Shown here one piece after another: positions 25,487 through 35,132 of a DNA stretch of 64,000 nucleotides; the stretch's first letter is position 1, and each line of letters begins with the position of its first letter. Below the pieces are notes generated by a model. That model did no database searches and was not told where the DNA came from. It saw only the letters and a list, made by a program, of their open reading frames with translations. The DNA comes from JAKQDH01 sp029558835 (GTDB lineage: Bacteria; Planctomycetota; Phycisphaerae; UBA1845), in assembly GCA_035356615.1 (NCBI GenBank), contig DAOQSN010000001.1:248001-312000 (forward strand). The letters run 5' to 3'. The position numbers and the translations under genes are program-made.

Positions 25487-26700
25487 AACCAGTCTCTCAC
25501 CAGTTTGCGGTCGCCGAGGTAAAGCTCCTTCGGCGCGCTAGGATCAAGGGCCCAATTGATGCGTTCGATGCCTTCGGTAATGTCCTTGATGGTGCCGCAG
25601 TAGCTCAGGCGCAGGTAGCCGTCCATCCCGAACTCAATGCCGGGCATCACGGCCACCAGCACCTTGTTAAGCAGCAGATCCGCCAGGCGGGCGGAACTCT
25701 TGTCGAACGCGGAGAAGTCGGCAAAGCAGTAGAAGGTACCGTCGGGCTTGGTGACCCGCACCCCAGCGAACGACTGCAAGCGTTCCATCATGACGTTGCG
25801 GTTGTTCTCGAGGGTGGTGCGCAGGGCGGCCACGCTGGCCTGCGGCCCGTTGAGCGCCGCGAGGGCCGCCTGCTGCATGACCACCGACGGGCCGGACGTC
25901 TGATGGCCCTGAATGTTGGTCATCACTTTGATCAGCGCCTTGTTCGCCACCGCCCAGCCGATGCGGAAGCCCGTCATCGCGTACTGTTTGGAAACACCGT
26001 TGACAACGATGAGCTTGGAGTCGTCGCCCGTCTTCTTGGCGTACTTGTAGCTACTGACGGGCTGGCGACCGTCGAAGATGAGCCGGTGGTAGATGTCATC
26101 CATAATGAGATAGACATCGCGCTTCTCACACAGCTCGACGGTCTCGGCGATGAACTGCTCGGAGTACATCGCCCCCGACGGATTGTTCGGGCTGTTGAGC
26201 ATGACTGCCCGCGTCCGCGGCCCCATCTTCGACTCGAGGTCCCGGATGCTCGGATAGAAGGAGCCGTCCTTGGGCACCACGGGCACGGGCACGGCCGCGC
26301 AGAGCTTGGCCATCTCCGGGTAGCTGACCCAGTACGGCACCGTGAAGATCAGCTCATCCTGTGGATTCAGGATGGCCTGCAGAGCCACCATGATCGACTG
26401 CTTGGCCCCGCCGGAGGCAATGACGTTCGCCGGCGTCACCGTGTGCCCATAAAACTCCTCCGTGTAACGCACGATCGCCTGCTTGAGCGGGAGAATGCCG
26501 CCTGCGGGCGTGTAGCGCACTTCCGCGGACTCCAGCAGGTTGGCGACCGCAACCAGCGCTTCGAGCGGCGCCTTGCTCTTCGGCTCGCCGCCGCCCAGAT
26601 GGATGAGCGGTTCGCCCTTGGCCTGCATCGCAGCGGCCGTCTGATTGAGCTTCAGGGTGGCCGACTCACTGATCGTCTGCGCAATGTGGCTGATGCTCAT
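25483..26700 (-). CDS. PLP-dependent aspartate/aromatic aminotransferase, class I/II
   Basis: A 405-residue fold-type I aminotransferase. PLP-binding residues are K238 in NGVSKQYAMTGFRIGW (Schiff base), N170 in NSPNNPSGAMY and D201/Y204 in DDIYHRL. The C-terminal Arg binding the substrate carboxylate is in the YLRLSYCG segment. The family covers aspartate, alanine and aromatic substrates. Coupling to pckA by a 4-bp overlap favours aspartate/oxaloacetate, but this is inference. Start ATG 26700 is chosen by family length; the open frame extends 132 codons upstream in non-conserved Arg-rich sequence. Confidence 0.9.
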
Positions 26701-27019
26701 GGCTTTACCCCTGGGACACTCGCCCAGCCCCGCATCCGCAACCGCCCCGGCCGCGACCCGCTGGACGCCCGCAAGTGGTCCCGCAACCCGACCGCGGCCG
26801 GAATCCGACCGGCAAGTCGGAAAGGAGTCCTCCTCAGCAAGACGCGGACCAGAGCGCGCCCTCTTGCAGCCCCTCCGGATGGTAGAGGGACCACGCGGGT
26901 GCCGTTGCATAGTCGCCGCCGGGGCGACTGATGGCCCCTTCCCTTTGGTGGCCGCGGACCCGCAGGGTACACTCCAGCGGCCGGCGACGCACCGCTGCCG
27001 GACTGCCGGATTGGGTCGC
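26701..27019. other. Divergent gap, aminotransferase vs Rieske gene
   Basis: A 319-bp region with no recognisable gene or repeat. It must contain the promoters of both divergent operons, but no clear -35/-10 pair was seen. Confidence 0.5.
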
Positions 27020-27334
27020 ATGGCCTGGATCAGACTGCTGTCGCTGGAGGAGTGTCGCCCAGGCCGGGGTACGTTCGTAGAGGCGGCCGGCCGCAAGCTG
27101 GCCGTGTTCCTTCACGGCGCGCCGCCCCGACCGGCCGTCATCGACAGCACCTGTCCCCATGCCGGCGGCAACCTGGCGGGCGGCACCGTCGAGGCCGGCA
27201 CGGTCTCCTGCCCCTGGCACCAGTGGACCTTCGACCTGACGACCGGGGCCTGCACGCACAATCGCCTGGCACGGGTGCGGACGTACCCGGCCGAGGTCCG
27301 GGACGCAGCCGTCTGGGCTGACCTACCAGGGTAG
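27020..27334 (+). CDS. Small Rieske [2Fe-2S] ferredoxin
   Basis: A 104-residue protein with the two Rieske loops CPHAGG (C45, H47) and CPWHQW (C64, H67), separated by 16 residues as in NirD-like and dioxygenase-ferredoxin proteins. It would carry single electrons in the cytoplasm. The partner is not evident: the next genes encode a membrane protein and TrpF. The ATG at 27020 gives the usual length; the longer open frame upstream overlaps the divergent aminotransferase. Confidence 0.85.
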   Translation: MAWIRLLSLEECRPGRGTFVEAAGRKLAVFLHGAPPRPAVIDSTCPHAGGNLAGGTVEAGTVSCPWHQWTFDLTTGACTHNRLARVRTYPAEVRDAAVWADLPG

Positions 27335-27375
27335 GAACGTTGTGACCGGGCACGACCGGGCATACGATTGGCGTC

Positions 27376-29310
27376 GTGACCGATGATGCAGCCACTGGGC
27401 GTATCGGCCGATCGTCGCCGGTTCCCGCGCCGGCAGGCGCGGCCCTATGGTGTGCCGCTGCCGCGAGCGTGGTCGGGGCGGCCGCGATTCTGGACGGCCG
27501 GGTCGCCAGCTTGGTCGCCTACCGATTCGTCCCCTACCTGGCACCGCGGGTCTGGCCGGTGTACGTGCTTCCCGTCGCGGCCGCCATCGCCGTCGGCGTG
27601 TGCATCTGGCTCTCGCGGCGCCGGCCGGTCAACGAACTGCCGGTCCCTGTCGGACGTGGGGGTCCGCACCCAGCTCTGCCTGCACTCGCCGCCGCCCTGG
27701 TTCCCCTTGCCGCATGGTTTGGATCGACGGCACCGCCGCCGAATTCCGCAGGCCCCAGCGCCACCGGCGACCTCGCGTGGTGGCCGGTGTGCCTTGCCAT
27801 CACAGGCATCGTTTGGAGCATTCGCCTTTTGAGGACAGGCGGGGCAAGCAGTGTACGATCGTCCCGGTTCGCCGACATCGTCACCCCGATCGGACTGGCG
27901 GTCGCGATCGTCGCGTCCACTGTCTACCACGCTGCAACACAGCATAATTTCTGGCAACACTTCATGCTTGGGTATGGCGACTTCGGGTTCTATGTTGCCG
28001 AACTCGAGCAGTGCCTCCCGTGGAAGGAAGTTGGAACGGGGAGGCTCGCGGACACGGGCATGGCGTATCACGCCATCCCATTGTTCTACCTGCTGTTGCC
28101 GTTCTACGCCGTCTGCCGATCGCCGGTCTTCCTGATGGTGGTCGGGCCTCTGTTCGTGAATCTGCCGGCGGCGGCGTTCTACTGGCTGGTGCGGCGGCGG
28201 ACGGGGTCCGCGCTGGCCGGGCTGGGCGTGGGGCTGGCGTGGTTACTGCTGCCGTCGGTGTCGCGGCTGCCCTATGCGAATACCTACGGGTTCCAGGTGA
28301 TCTACCTGGCCCTGCCGTTCATCGCCCTGACAATCGCGTTTGCTCATCTGGGGCACTGGCGGTGGTCCTGTGTGTGCCTGGTCCTGGCCGTGCTGTGCAA
28401 GGAGACTGCGTGCGGGTTCGCACTGGGTTGGGGAATCTACGCAGCGGTGGTGCTGAAGCGGCGGCGGGCGGGACTGGTCATCGCGGTGGCGGCCGTCGTG
28501 TACGCGGCTTTGGCGATTGGACTGATCGCTCCGGCATTTGCCGGCGCGGGGCAGCGCTCGAGGGTCGAGCTGTTCGGCGTGCTGGGCGCAGGTGAGGTAT
28601 TGGCCCGGCTGGCGCGGCCGCGCGTGTGGCTCTTCATCCTCACGCTGCTAGCGCCGCTTGCGGCCGTCATGGGTCGGCACTGGCGCCTGGCGCTGGCCGC
28701 CTTGCCCACCCTGCTGCTGGTGAGCCTGATCCAGGAGCCCGACTACCTGAACCTGAAGTACTGGCACCACAGTTCGATCCTGCCGGCCTTGTTCGGCGCG
28801 GCCGCCCTGGGGGTGTCATGGCGTGGCACCAATGCCGCCGCGTCCGGTGTTACCGAGCGTAGCAGCGGGCGAGGGTGCGGCACTGGTGTTCTTGCGTTGC
28901 TCATCGGCGTCGCCTTGAGCCATCAACTGTTCGGGTTCTCGCCACTCGCGCAGGCGCACCGCCAGTATGCCGCGGACCCGGTGCTGCAAGCGCCTGACCC
29001 ACGGCTTGCGGTCGTCGAGCACCTGCGGGCACGGCTGCCGAAGCACCTGACCATCGTTGCCAGTGAGCGTCTGGCGGCGCACTTCACCGATTACCGGCGC
29101 GTGCAATCCCTCAGCCGGATCGCCCAGGCGCCTCCGCCGGACGGGTGGGACCTGGCCGTGCTGGATCGCCGAGACACCTGGGATCCGGTGATGCGACAGG
29201 TCGGCGCGGACGCCGTGGGCGCGCAGCTCATCGCCGTCGGCTACCGGCAGTTGCTGGCGACGCAAGGCATCGAGGTCTACCTGCTGCCGCATGGCGGGTC
29301 TTCGCCGTGA
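27376..29310 (+). CDS. DUF2079-like polytopic membrane protein
   Basis: A 644-residue integral membrane protein with about 12 hydrophobic helices. The segment YGDFGFYVAELEQC after the third helix and the late EPDYLNLKYWHHSSILPALF resemble DUF2079, a family related to membrane glycosyltransferases of the GT-C fold. An acidic residue in the first loop (GDFG) is where GT-C enzymes keep catalytic acids, but activity is unproven. It uses a GTG start at 27376. It follows the Rieske gene by 41 bp and overlaps trpF by 4 bp. Confidence 0.72.
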   Translation: MTDDAATGRIGRSSPVPAPAGAALWCAAAASVVGAAAILDGRVASLVAYRFVPYLAPRVWPVYVLPVAAAIAVGVCIWLSRRRPVNELPVPVGRGGPHPALPALAAALVPLAAWFGSTAPPPNSAGPSATGDLAWWPVCLAITGIVWSIRLLRTGGASSVRSSRFADIVTPIGLAVAIVASTVYHAATQHNFWQHFMLGYGDFGFYVAELEQCLPWKEVGTGRLADTGMAYHAIPLFYLLLPFYAVCRSPVFLMVVGPLFVNLPAAAFYWLVRRRTGSALAGLGVGLAWLLLPSVSRLPYANTYGFQVIYLALPFIALTIAFAHLGHWRWSCVCLVLAVLCKETACGFALGWGIYAAVVLKRRRAGLVIAVAAVVYAALAIGLIAPAFAGAGQRSRVELFGVLGAGEVLARLARPRVWLFILTLLAPLAAVMGRHWRLALAALPTLLLVSLIQEPDYLNLKYWHHSSILPALFGAAALGVSWRGTNAAASGVTERSSGRGCGTGVLALLIGVALSHQLFGFSPLAQAHRQYAADPVLQAPDPRLAVVEHLRARLPKHLTIVASERLAAHFTDYRRVQSLSRIAQAPPPDGWDLAVLDRRDTWDPVMRQVGADAVGAQLIAVGYRQLLATQGIEVYLLPHGGSSP

Positions 29311-29984
29311 CGCGGCAGACACTGGTCAAGATCTGCGGCATCACGACGGCCGACGACGCCTGTATGGCGGTCGAGGCGGGCGCGGACCTCATCGGGCTGA
29401 ACCTGGTCGCGGGGCCCCGGCGCGTCACACTCGCGGTCGCCGAGCGTATCCTGGCCGTCATGCCGGACAGCGCGAACCGGGCGGTGTTGCTGCTGAGGCT
29501 GCGCGCGGGGCGACTCACCGCTGCCGGCGGGCAGCTTCTGGCGAGCCATCCTGGCCTGCACGTGCAACTCTACGGGGACATTTCCCCACCCGCCGTCATC
29601 GAGCTGGGTCGCGAAGGGGTACGCTGCATCCTGGTCCACCACGTCGAGTCGGAAGACTCGTTCAACAGCGTACGCCGGACGCTCGAGGCCTGTGCCGGGC
29701 ATGCGCCCGCCTACGTACTGCTGGACGCCGGCGTTCCCGGCCGGCTCGGCGGCACCGGAACGAAGGCGGATTGGGACGCGATTGCCGAAGCGCGTGGCCG
29801 CGGCGTCTTCGACGGTTGGCCGCCGCTGCTGCTGGCCGGCGGGCTGACGCCGGACAACGTCGCCCAGGCCGTACGCCGCGCGCAACCGGCGGGCGTCGAC
29901 GTCAGTTCCGGCGTCGAATGCGCTCCAGGATGCAAGGACCGCGCCAAGGTGCGGGCATTCATCGAGGCGGTACGGGGAAGATAG
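29307..29984 (+). CDS. trpF: Phosphoribosylanthranilate isomerase
   Basis: A 225-residue (beta/alpha)8 barrel catalysing the Amadori rearrangement in tryptophan synthesis. The opening LVKICGIT with the catalytic Cys, GADLIGLNL, LLLAGGLTPDNV and VDVSSGVECAPGCKD at the phosphate-binding end are diagnostic. The usual general acid Asp is in LLDAGVPGRLGGTG. It starts at GTG 29307, which overlaps the preceding stop as GTGA. It is isolated from other trp genes, downstream of a membrane protein, which is an unusual setting. Residues are slightly divergent in the first helix region, so confidence is high but not complete. Confidence 0.88.
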   Translation: MTRQTLVKICGITTADDACMAVEAGADLIGLNLVAGPRRVTLAVAERILAVMPDSANRAVLLLRLRAGRLTAAGGQLLASHPGLHVQLYGDISPPAVIELGREGVRCILVHHVESEDSFNSVRRTLEACAGHAPAYVLLDAGVPGRLGGTGTKADWDAIAEARGRGVFDGWPPLLLAGGLTPDNVAQAVRRAQPAGVDVSSGVECAPGCKDRAKVRAFIEAVRGR

Positions 29985-29997
29985 CCAGGCACGTCGC

Positions 29998-30082
29998 GGT
30001 GCAGGTGCGCTGTCGCTGCCCCAATGACCATCGGGAACAAGGTGCAGGTGCGCTGCCGCAGCGCCAATGGCCATTGGGAACA
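29998..30082. repeat. Two tandem ~43-bp repeats
   Basis: GGTGCAGGTGCGCTGYCGC followed by CCAATGRCCATYGGGAACA occurs at 29998-30040 and again at 30041-30082, running directly into a dispersed element copy. The two units differ at a handful of positions. Confidence 0.8.
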
Positions 30083-30175
30083 GGGTGGCATGGCCGCGCC
30101 GCCATGCCTGCTCGCACACTGCAACTCGCTGCCCCCGAAGCATGCCGGCGCCTTCGGCTTGGGCATGCCGCCCCC
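30083..30175 (+). repeat. Dispersed ~100-bp palindromic element, copy 2 of 5
   Basis: It starts GGGTGGCATGGCCGCGCCGC and ends GCCTTCGGCTTGGGCATGCC. Relative to copy 1 it lacks AAGCGCA near the left end. It lies between the convergent trpF and FG-GAP genes. Confidence 0.8.
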
Positions 30176-30191
30176 TTCGGATCGCTTCGGT

Positions 30192-31694
30192 TCAGCGCGG
30201 CGGGCGACGCGTGTTGCGAAACCAGACCAAGGCGTCGTTGCTCAGGCCGCTCAGGCCGCTACGGTCAAGGGTCACGATGATGTCGTTGGCGCCGTCGCCG
30301 TCGAGGTCGGCCACGATGATGGAGTTCATCGACGTGCCGCCGGCGATCTGCTGGGGCGCGACGTTCGGGTCGGTGGTGGCCGGGACATTGGAGTTCTCGT
30401 CCGCCGGGACGTCGTCAATGACCAGATCCTCCAGCCACTGGTCGTAGACACTGGGGCCCGTCTGCGAATCGAAGAAGGCCAGCCCGCCCTGCGCACCGAC
30501 GATGACCTCCAGGTAGCCGTCGAAGTTCAGGTCGCCCAGGGCGATGGCTTCCGGCGGGCGCTGCGTGAACTCCGCCAGCGTGTAGACCTGCCAGGGGATG
30601 TTGCGCACCGGCTCGCTCGTCGGGGTCTGCGGGCCCTTGTACCACTGGATGATCGCCCCGTCGGTCGAACGCACGACGACGTCGGCGATCCCGTCACGGT
30701 CCATATCGCCGACGCGCATGATGTCCGCCTCGGTGGCCAGTTGTCCCACGATCCCCACGTGCCACGCGCCGTCCGAGACGTGGTAGTCATCGACTACGTC
30801 AATCCTCGGATTGCGGAACCAGCGGACGTTCATGGTCCCGGCGTCGGGGCGGGTGGCCAACACGTCCAGATCGCCGTCGCCGTCGATGTCAGCAAGTGCC
30901 ACGCTCTTGACACTTCCCTGCGGATAGCCGTCGGGCACCGGCTCGACCCGCCACGTGCCATCTCGACACGCCACCCGACCGAGGTTCGTGAACAGCAGTA
31001 TCTCGCTGCCATCCAGTTCGCACGCGGAGTTCCAGGCCGCCACGATATCCGGCGCGCCATCGCCGCCCACGTCACCCACCGTGAAACTCGTGTAGCCGCC
31101 CTCCTCCGGCAACGCATCGCTCACACCCGCCCCCGCCAGCAGCGACACGCCGACGGCCACCTCCTCCCACGCCAAGGCCTGGTTCACCCGGCGGGCATCG
31201 GCCGGACCAAAGTACACAATAATCAATCCGCTCAGGGCAGCGTCGCTCGGGTTACCGTTCAGGCATGCCGCCCCGGCAAGCAGGCTTTGCTTGACCAGCA
31301 CGGCCACGTCCAGCCGACCGTCCACGTCGAAGTCCGCCACCGCCAGACCGGCCACGGAGACAACCGGGATGCTGCCGGCCAGCGTGATCGTCTCGAAGAC
31401 GATGCCGCCGTCCGCCCCGGCGCGCTGCAGGTGAATCTGCACGGGCTCCGACTGGTTCCAGGCGGACACGAGGTCCAACCTGCCGTTGCCGTCCAGGTCG
31501 GCCGCCACCACGAACTGTGGGCCGGCGGAGTCCTCCGCGCGCGGGTCAACCTGCACGGCCGTGAAAGTGCTTAGCGTTCGACCGGTCGCCAGGAAGTCCC
31601 CCCCGCTGTACCAGGCGTCCGGATTGCAGCCGGTAGCCGCGAGAAGAACGAAGAAGACGGCCGGTATCCACCGCGCACGTGTTGCTGAGACCAT
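30192..31694 (-). CDS. FG-GAP/VCBS-repeat lipoprotein, integrin-like propeller
   Basis: A 500-residue exported lipoprotein. The signal peptide ends in the lipobox LAATGC. Seven calcium-binding DxDxDG-type loops are spread along the chain: DLDGNGRLD, DFDVDGRLD, DVGGDGAPD, DIDGDGDLD, DMDRDGIAD, DLNFDGYLE and DLDGDGAND. Seven blades are what an integrin-alpha-like beta-propeller needs. Such proteins are common surface-exposed binding proteins; the ligand is unknown. ATG 31694 gives the signal peptide directly; the upstream frame adds Arg-rich sequence. Confidence 0.85.
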   Translation of the reverse strand: MVSATRARWIPAVFFVLLAATGCNPDAWYSGGDFLATGRTLSTFTAVQVDPRAEDSAGPQFVVAADLDGNGRLDLVSAWNQSEPVQIHLQRAGADGGIVFETITLAGSIPVVSVAGLAVADFDVDGRLDVAVLVKQSLLAGAACLNGNPSDAALSGLIIVYFGPADARRVNQALAWEEVAVGVSLLAGAGVSDALPEEGGYTSFTVGDVGGDGAPDIVAAWNSACELDGSEILLFTNLGRVACRDGTWRVEPVPDGYPQGSVKSVALADIDGDGDLDVLATRPDAGTMNVRWFRNPRIDVVDDYHVSDGAWHVGIVGQLATEADIMRVGDMDRDGIADVVVRSTDGAIIQWYKGPQTPTSEPVRNIPWQVYTLAEFTQRPPEAIALGDLNFDGYLEVIVGAQGGLAFFDSQTGPSVYDQWLEDLVIDDVPADENSNVPATTDPNVAPQQIAGGTSMNSIIVADLDGDGANDIIVTLDRSGLSGLSNDALVWFRNTRRPPR

Positions 31695-32172
31695 CGCAAG
31701 ACCCCTTGCTGGGCGACTGCGCCGCAACGCCCGGGCAGCGCCACTGCCCGGCCGGCGACGCCTGTTATCCGCGCGCAGCCCCAATGCCTTGGGACTGACG
31801 CCGTGCCCGTGTTATCGGCTCTGCACGGGTCGGGCTTTGGAACCCGCTCCACGAGGTTGGAGCCGCGGGGCAGCACGCCCTGCTGTCGCCGCAGCGTCGG
31901 AACCCGCGTCCGCGAGAAGAGCCCGTAGAAGAAGTAGCGTCGGCCCCCCACGGCCGACGTGGAGGCGGCCATACGCCCCGGTCTACGCGGCCGCCAGCCC
32001 GGCCCGGGAGCCCTGCAACAGGGTGCCGGCTCGGTTGGTAACGGGGTGCCGCGCGGAGGTGTCCGGTTCCGCTCGACAGCCGATACGCATGTCTCGAAAA
32101 CGCGCGCAACGGGGCACTTTCGAGAGCAGGCGTGCGGGGGTGACGGTGAGGGAGCTGCCACTGACCGCAGCG
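31695..32172. other. Gap with hairpin repeat (CGTCGGCC family), copy 1
   Basis: This 478-bp region has no credible gene. At about 31925-31968, read on the minus strand, it holds GGCCGCC-tcc-ACGTCGGCCG then GGGGGCCGACGCTACTTCTT, a hairpin (CGTCGGCC/GGCCGACG) with a conserved 3' tail. The same hairpin and tail recur at 54886-54930. Confidence 0.6.
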
Positions 32173-32727
32173 TTATTGGTGCAACAGCGCTAGAACCTCG
32201 CTGCGGGTGCGGGCATCGCTGCGGCAGCGGCCGCGGACGGCCGAGGTCACCATCGTGGCCCCCGCCTTCTTAACACCGCGGCACGTCATGCAGGTGTGGA
32301 CCGCGAACACCACGACGGCCACCCCCTTCGCCCCCAACTTGTCCACCAGCAGGTCGGCGATCTGGGACGTGAGGCGTTCCTGCATTTGCGGTCGGCGGGC
32401 GAACGTCTCGACCACGCGAGCGAGCTTCGAGAGGCCACAAACCTTGCCGTCGGGGATGTAGGCCACGTGGGCCTTGCCCTCGAAGGGCATCAGGTGATGC
32501 TCACACATGGAGTTGAACGGGATGTCGCGCAGAACGACCAACTCGTCGTACTGCTCGGTGAAGCTGGCCTGGAGGTACTGGGCAGGGTCCACCTGCAGGC
32601 CGCTGAAGACTTCCTCGTACATGCGTGCCACCCGTCGAGGGGTGTCCTTGAGGCCCTCGCGTTCGGGGTCCTCGCCGACGGCCACGAGGATCTCCCGCAC
32701 GGCTTTCTCGATTCGCTGAAGGTCCAT
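32173..32727 (-). CDS. folE: GTP cyclohydrolase I
   Basis: A 184-residue enzyme that converts GTP to 7,8-dihydroneopterin triphosphate for folate and pterin synthesis. Zinc ligands C75 and H78 are in SMCEHHLMPF and C146 is in HTCMTCRGV. The ends LQASFTEQYDELVV and ATMVTSAVRG are conserved. The length equals bacterial FolE. ATG 32727 is taken because the family begins here; the longer open frame upstream includes a dispersed repeat. No other folate genes are adjacent. Confidence 0.95.
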   Translation of the reverse strand: MDLQRIEKAVREILVAVGEDPEREGLKDTPRRVARMYEEVFSGLQVDPAQYLQASFTEQYDELVVLRDIPFNSMCEHHLMPFEGKAHVAYIPDGKVCGLSKLARVVETFARRPQMQERLTSQIADLLVDKLGAKGVAVVVFAVHTCMTCRGVKKAGATMVTSAVRGRCRSDARTRSEVLALLHQ

Positions 32728-32823
32728 GACGATACAGGATACCCCCGGCGCCAGGGGCAGGCAAAGGGCCGGACGGGGCAGGTTCAGTTGCTCCATTTCA
32801 CAGGGGAACCGACCGCCGGCGGA

Positions 32824-32923
32824 GGGTGGCATGGCCAAGCGCAGCGCCGCCATGCCCTCCCGCACACCGGACGGTTTGGTCTGCCGCAGCATGCCGGTGC
32901 CTTCGGCTTGGGCAGTGCACCCT
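32824..32923 (+). repeat. Dispersed ~100-bp palindromic element, copy 3 of 5
   Basis: The left end is identical to copy 1 over GGGTGGCATGGCCAAGCGCA and onward through GCGCCGCCATGCCCTCCC. The right end reads GCCTTCGGCTTGGGCAGTGC. It lies in the 350-bp gap between folE and the divergent acetoacetyl-CoA synthetase gene, which otherwise looks empty. Confidence 0.8.
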
Positions 32924-33077
32924 CCCGGGTCCCCAACTCCGTGGTCCTGCTGGGCGCCCGCCGGGAGTGCCCGTTCGTTGACGCATCGGTGGTCCCCGCC
33001 CAGAATGTCTCTCGCATCGACCGGACATCGGTGCCCCGCTCGCGGGCACCCGCACGCTGAAGGGAGCGAAGCCAGCG

Positions 33078-35015
33078 ATGACGACACCCAGCCCACTCTG
33101 GCAGCCGACGGACGCCCAGGTGCGACAGTCGCAGATGTACCAGTTCATGAAGGCCGCGGCCGCCAGGTACGGCTTCCGGGCCGATTGGCCCGGTCTGCAC
33201 GCCTGGTCCGTCGCCTGCCGGGACCGGTTCTGGCAGGAACTGCTTGACTTCGCCCAGGTCAAACCGGTGCGCCCCGCGACGGCCGTCATGACCGGCACGG
33301 GCATGCTCGGCACGAAGTGGTTCCCCGGCATGCAGCTCAACTACGCCCAACACCTGCTGCGTTTCCGTGATGATCGCGTCGCGCTGACGGCCGAGGATGA
33401 GCGGGGGCGGACGCGCAGCCTTACCTACCGCGAACTGCACCGGCAGGTCGCGGGTTTCGCGGCCACGCTGCGCGAGATGGGCGTGCAGCGCGGGGACCGG
33501 GTCGGGGCGTTCATGCCCAACGTCCCGGAAACCGTGGTAGCGATGCTCGCCACGGCCAGCATCGGAGCCATCTGGTCGTCGTGCTCGCCTGACTTCGGCA
33601 TCGCCGGCGTGTTTGATCGCTTTGGGCAGATCAACCCGAAGGTGCTGATTGCCGCCGACGCGTACTCGTACAACGGCAAGAAGATCGACTCGCTGCCCCG
33701 CGTGCAGGGCATTCAGGAACGCCTGCCGAGCCTGGAACACGTGGTCATCGTGCCGTTCATCGAAACCAAGCCGGACACTTCGGGCATCCGCAACGCCCGC
33801 CTCTGGGCGGATTGCATCAGCGCGGCGGAAGACCTGCCGTTTGAGCCGGTCCCGTTCGATCATCCGCTGTACATTATGTATTCGTCGGGCACGACCGGCG
33901 TCCCGAAGTGCATCGTCCACGGCCACGGCGGTACGCTGTTGCAGCACATGAAGGAACTGATGCTGCACACCGACATTCGCCGCGACGACGTAGTCTTCTA
34001 CTTCACCACGTGCGGCTGGATGATGTGGAACTGGCTGGTCAGCGCGCTGGGCATCGGCGCGACGGTCGTCCTGTACGAAGGCAATCCCGGCTATCCCTCG
34101 ATGCACCACCTGTGGGAGTTGGCCGAGCGTGTGAAGATGACCGTGTTCGGCACCAGTGCCAAGTACATCGCCGCCTGCGAACAGGCAGGGCTGAAACCCG
34201 GCAAGGAGCATGACCTCAGCGCCCTGCGGGCCATCTGCTCGACCGGTTCGCCGCTGCCGCCCGAGGGCTTCCGCTGGGTCTATGAGAACGTGAAACAGGA
34301 CCTCGATCTGGCGAGCATCTGCGGCGGCACGGATATCATCAGTTGCTTCATGCTCGGCAACCCGATGCTGCCGGTGTACGCGGGCGAAATACAGTGTCTC
34401 GGACTGGGCATGGACGTGAGGGCTTACAACTTCGACGGCCAGCCGGTCATCGGCGAGAAGGCGGAGCTGGTGTGCTGTGCGCCGTTCCCGTCGCAGCCGG
34501 TGTGCTTCTGGAATGACCCCGATAATGAGAAGTACCGCGACGCGTACTTCACGCACTACCTGGGTGTCTGGCGTCACGGCGACTTTGTCGAGATCACGCC
34601 GCGCGGCGGCGTAATCGTCTACGGCCGCAGCGATGCGACGCTGAATCCCGGCGGCGTCCGCATCGGCACGGCCGAGATTTACCGGGAGGTGGAGGCGATT
34701 CCGGAGATCGTGGACAGCGTGGTCGTCGGCAAGGACACTGCGGATGCCGACGTTGAAGTTTGCCTGTTCGTCGTGCTCCGCCCGGGCGTGACGCTCGACG
34801 ATGTGCTGGCCAAGCGCATCCGCCAGCGGATCGCCGAAGGTGCCACCAAGCGGCACGTGCCCAAACACATCAAGCAGGTGTCGGCCGTGCCGTACACACT
34901 GAACGGCAAGAAGGTCGAGCTGGCCGTCCGCCAGATGATCCACGGCCAACCCGTCAAAAACCGCGACGCCCTGTCGAACCCGGAGGCGCTGGAGCAGTAC
35001 TCACGCATCGTGTAG
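33078..35015 (+). CDS. Acetoacetyl-CoA synthetase
   Basis: A 645-residue member of the adenylate-forming acyl-CoA synthetase family. The AMP-binding core is YIMYSSGTTGVPKCIVHG, with SICGGTDIISCF, GDFVEIT and YGRSDATLNPGGVRIGTAEI. The N-terminal WFPGMQLNYAQHLL and GTDIISCFMLGNPMLPVY segments separate acetoacetyl-CoA synthetases from acetyl-CoA synthetases. It activates acetoacetate with ATP and CoA, which suggests use of ketone bodies or polyhydroxybutyrate products. GAAGGGAG precedes the ATG. No thiolase or reductase genes are close by. Confidence 0.9.
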   Translation: MTTPSPLWQPTDAQVRQSQMYQFMKAAAARYGFRADWPGLHAWSVACRDRFWQELLDFAQVKPVRPATAVMTGTGMLGTKWFPGMQLNYAQHLLRFRDDRVALTAEDERGRTRSLTYRELHRQVAGFAATLREMGVQRGDRVGAFMPNVPETVVAMLATASIGAIWSSCSPDFGIAGVFDRFGQINPKVLIAADAYSYNGKKIDSLPRVQGIQERLPSLEHVVIVPFIETKPDTSGIRNARLWADCISAAEDLPFEPVPFDHPLYIMYSSGTTGVPKCIVHGHGGTLLQHMKELMLHTDIRRDDVVFYFTTCGWMMWNWLVSALGIGATVVLYEGNPGYPSMHHLWELAERVKMTVFGTSAKYIAACEQAGLKPGKEHDLSALRAICSTGSPLPPEGFRWVYENVKQDLDLASICGGTDIISCFMLGNPMLPVYAGEIQCLGLGMDVRAYNFDGQPVIGEKAELVCCAPFPSQPVCFWNDPDNEKYRDAYFTHYLGVWRHGDFVEITPRGGVIVYGRSDATLNPGGVRIGTAEIYREVEAIPEIVDSVVVGKDTADADVEVCLFVVLRPGVTLDDVLAKRIRQRIAEGATKRHVPKHIKQVSAVPYTLNGKKVELAVRQMIHGQPVKNRDALSNPEALEQYSRIV

Positions 35016-35132
35016 TTTGCGGCGTAAGCGCTGTGTGGCAGCAATGGTACTGGCGGCGGCATCGGTAGAGGGTTGTCCGCAGATTGCGCAGATTCCGCCT
35101 ACGCAATGCGCATCACAGAAAGGAGGCCACCG

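Noticed and set aside
32728..33096. Long N-terminal extension of FolE containing MAALRLAMPPSAGG
   Set aside because: That stretch is encoded by a copy of the dispersed repeat; it is translated only in theory.
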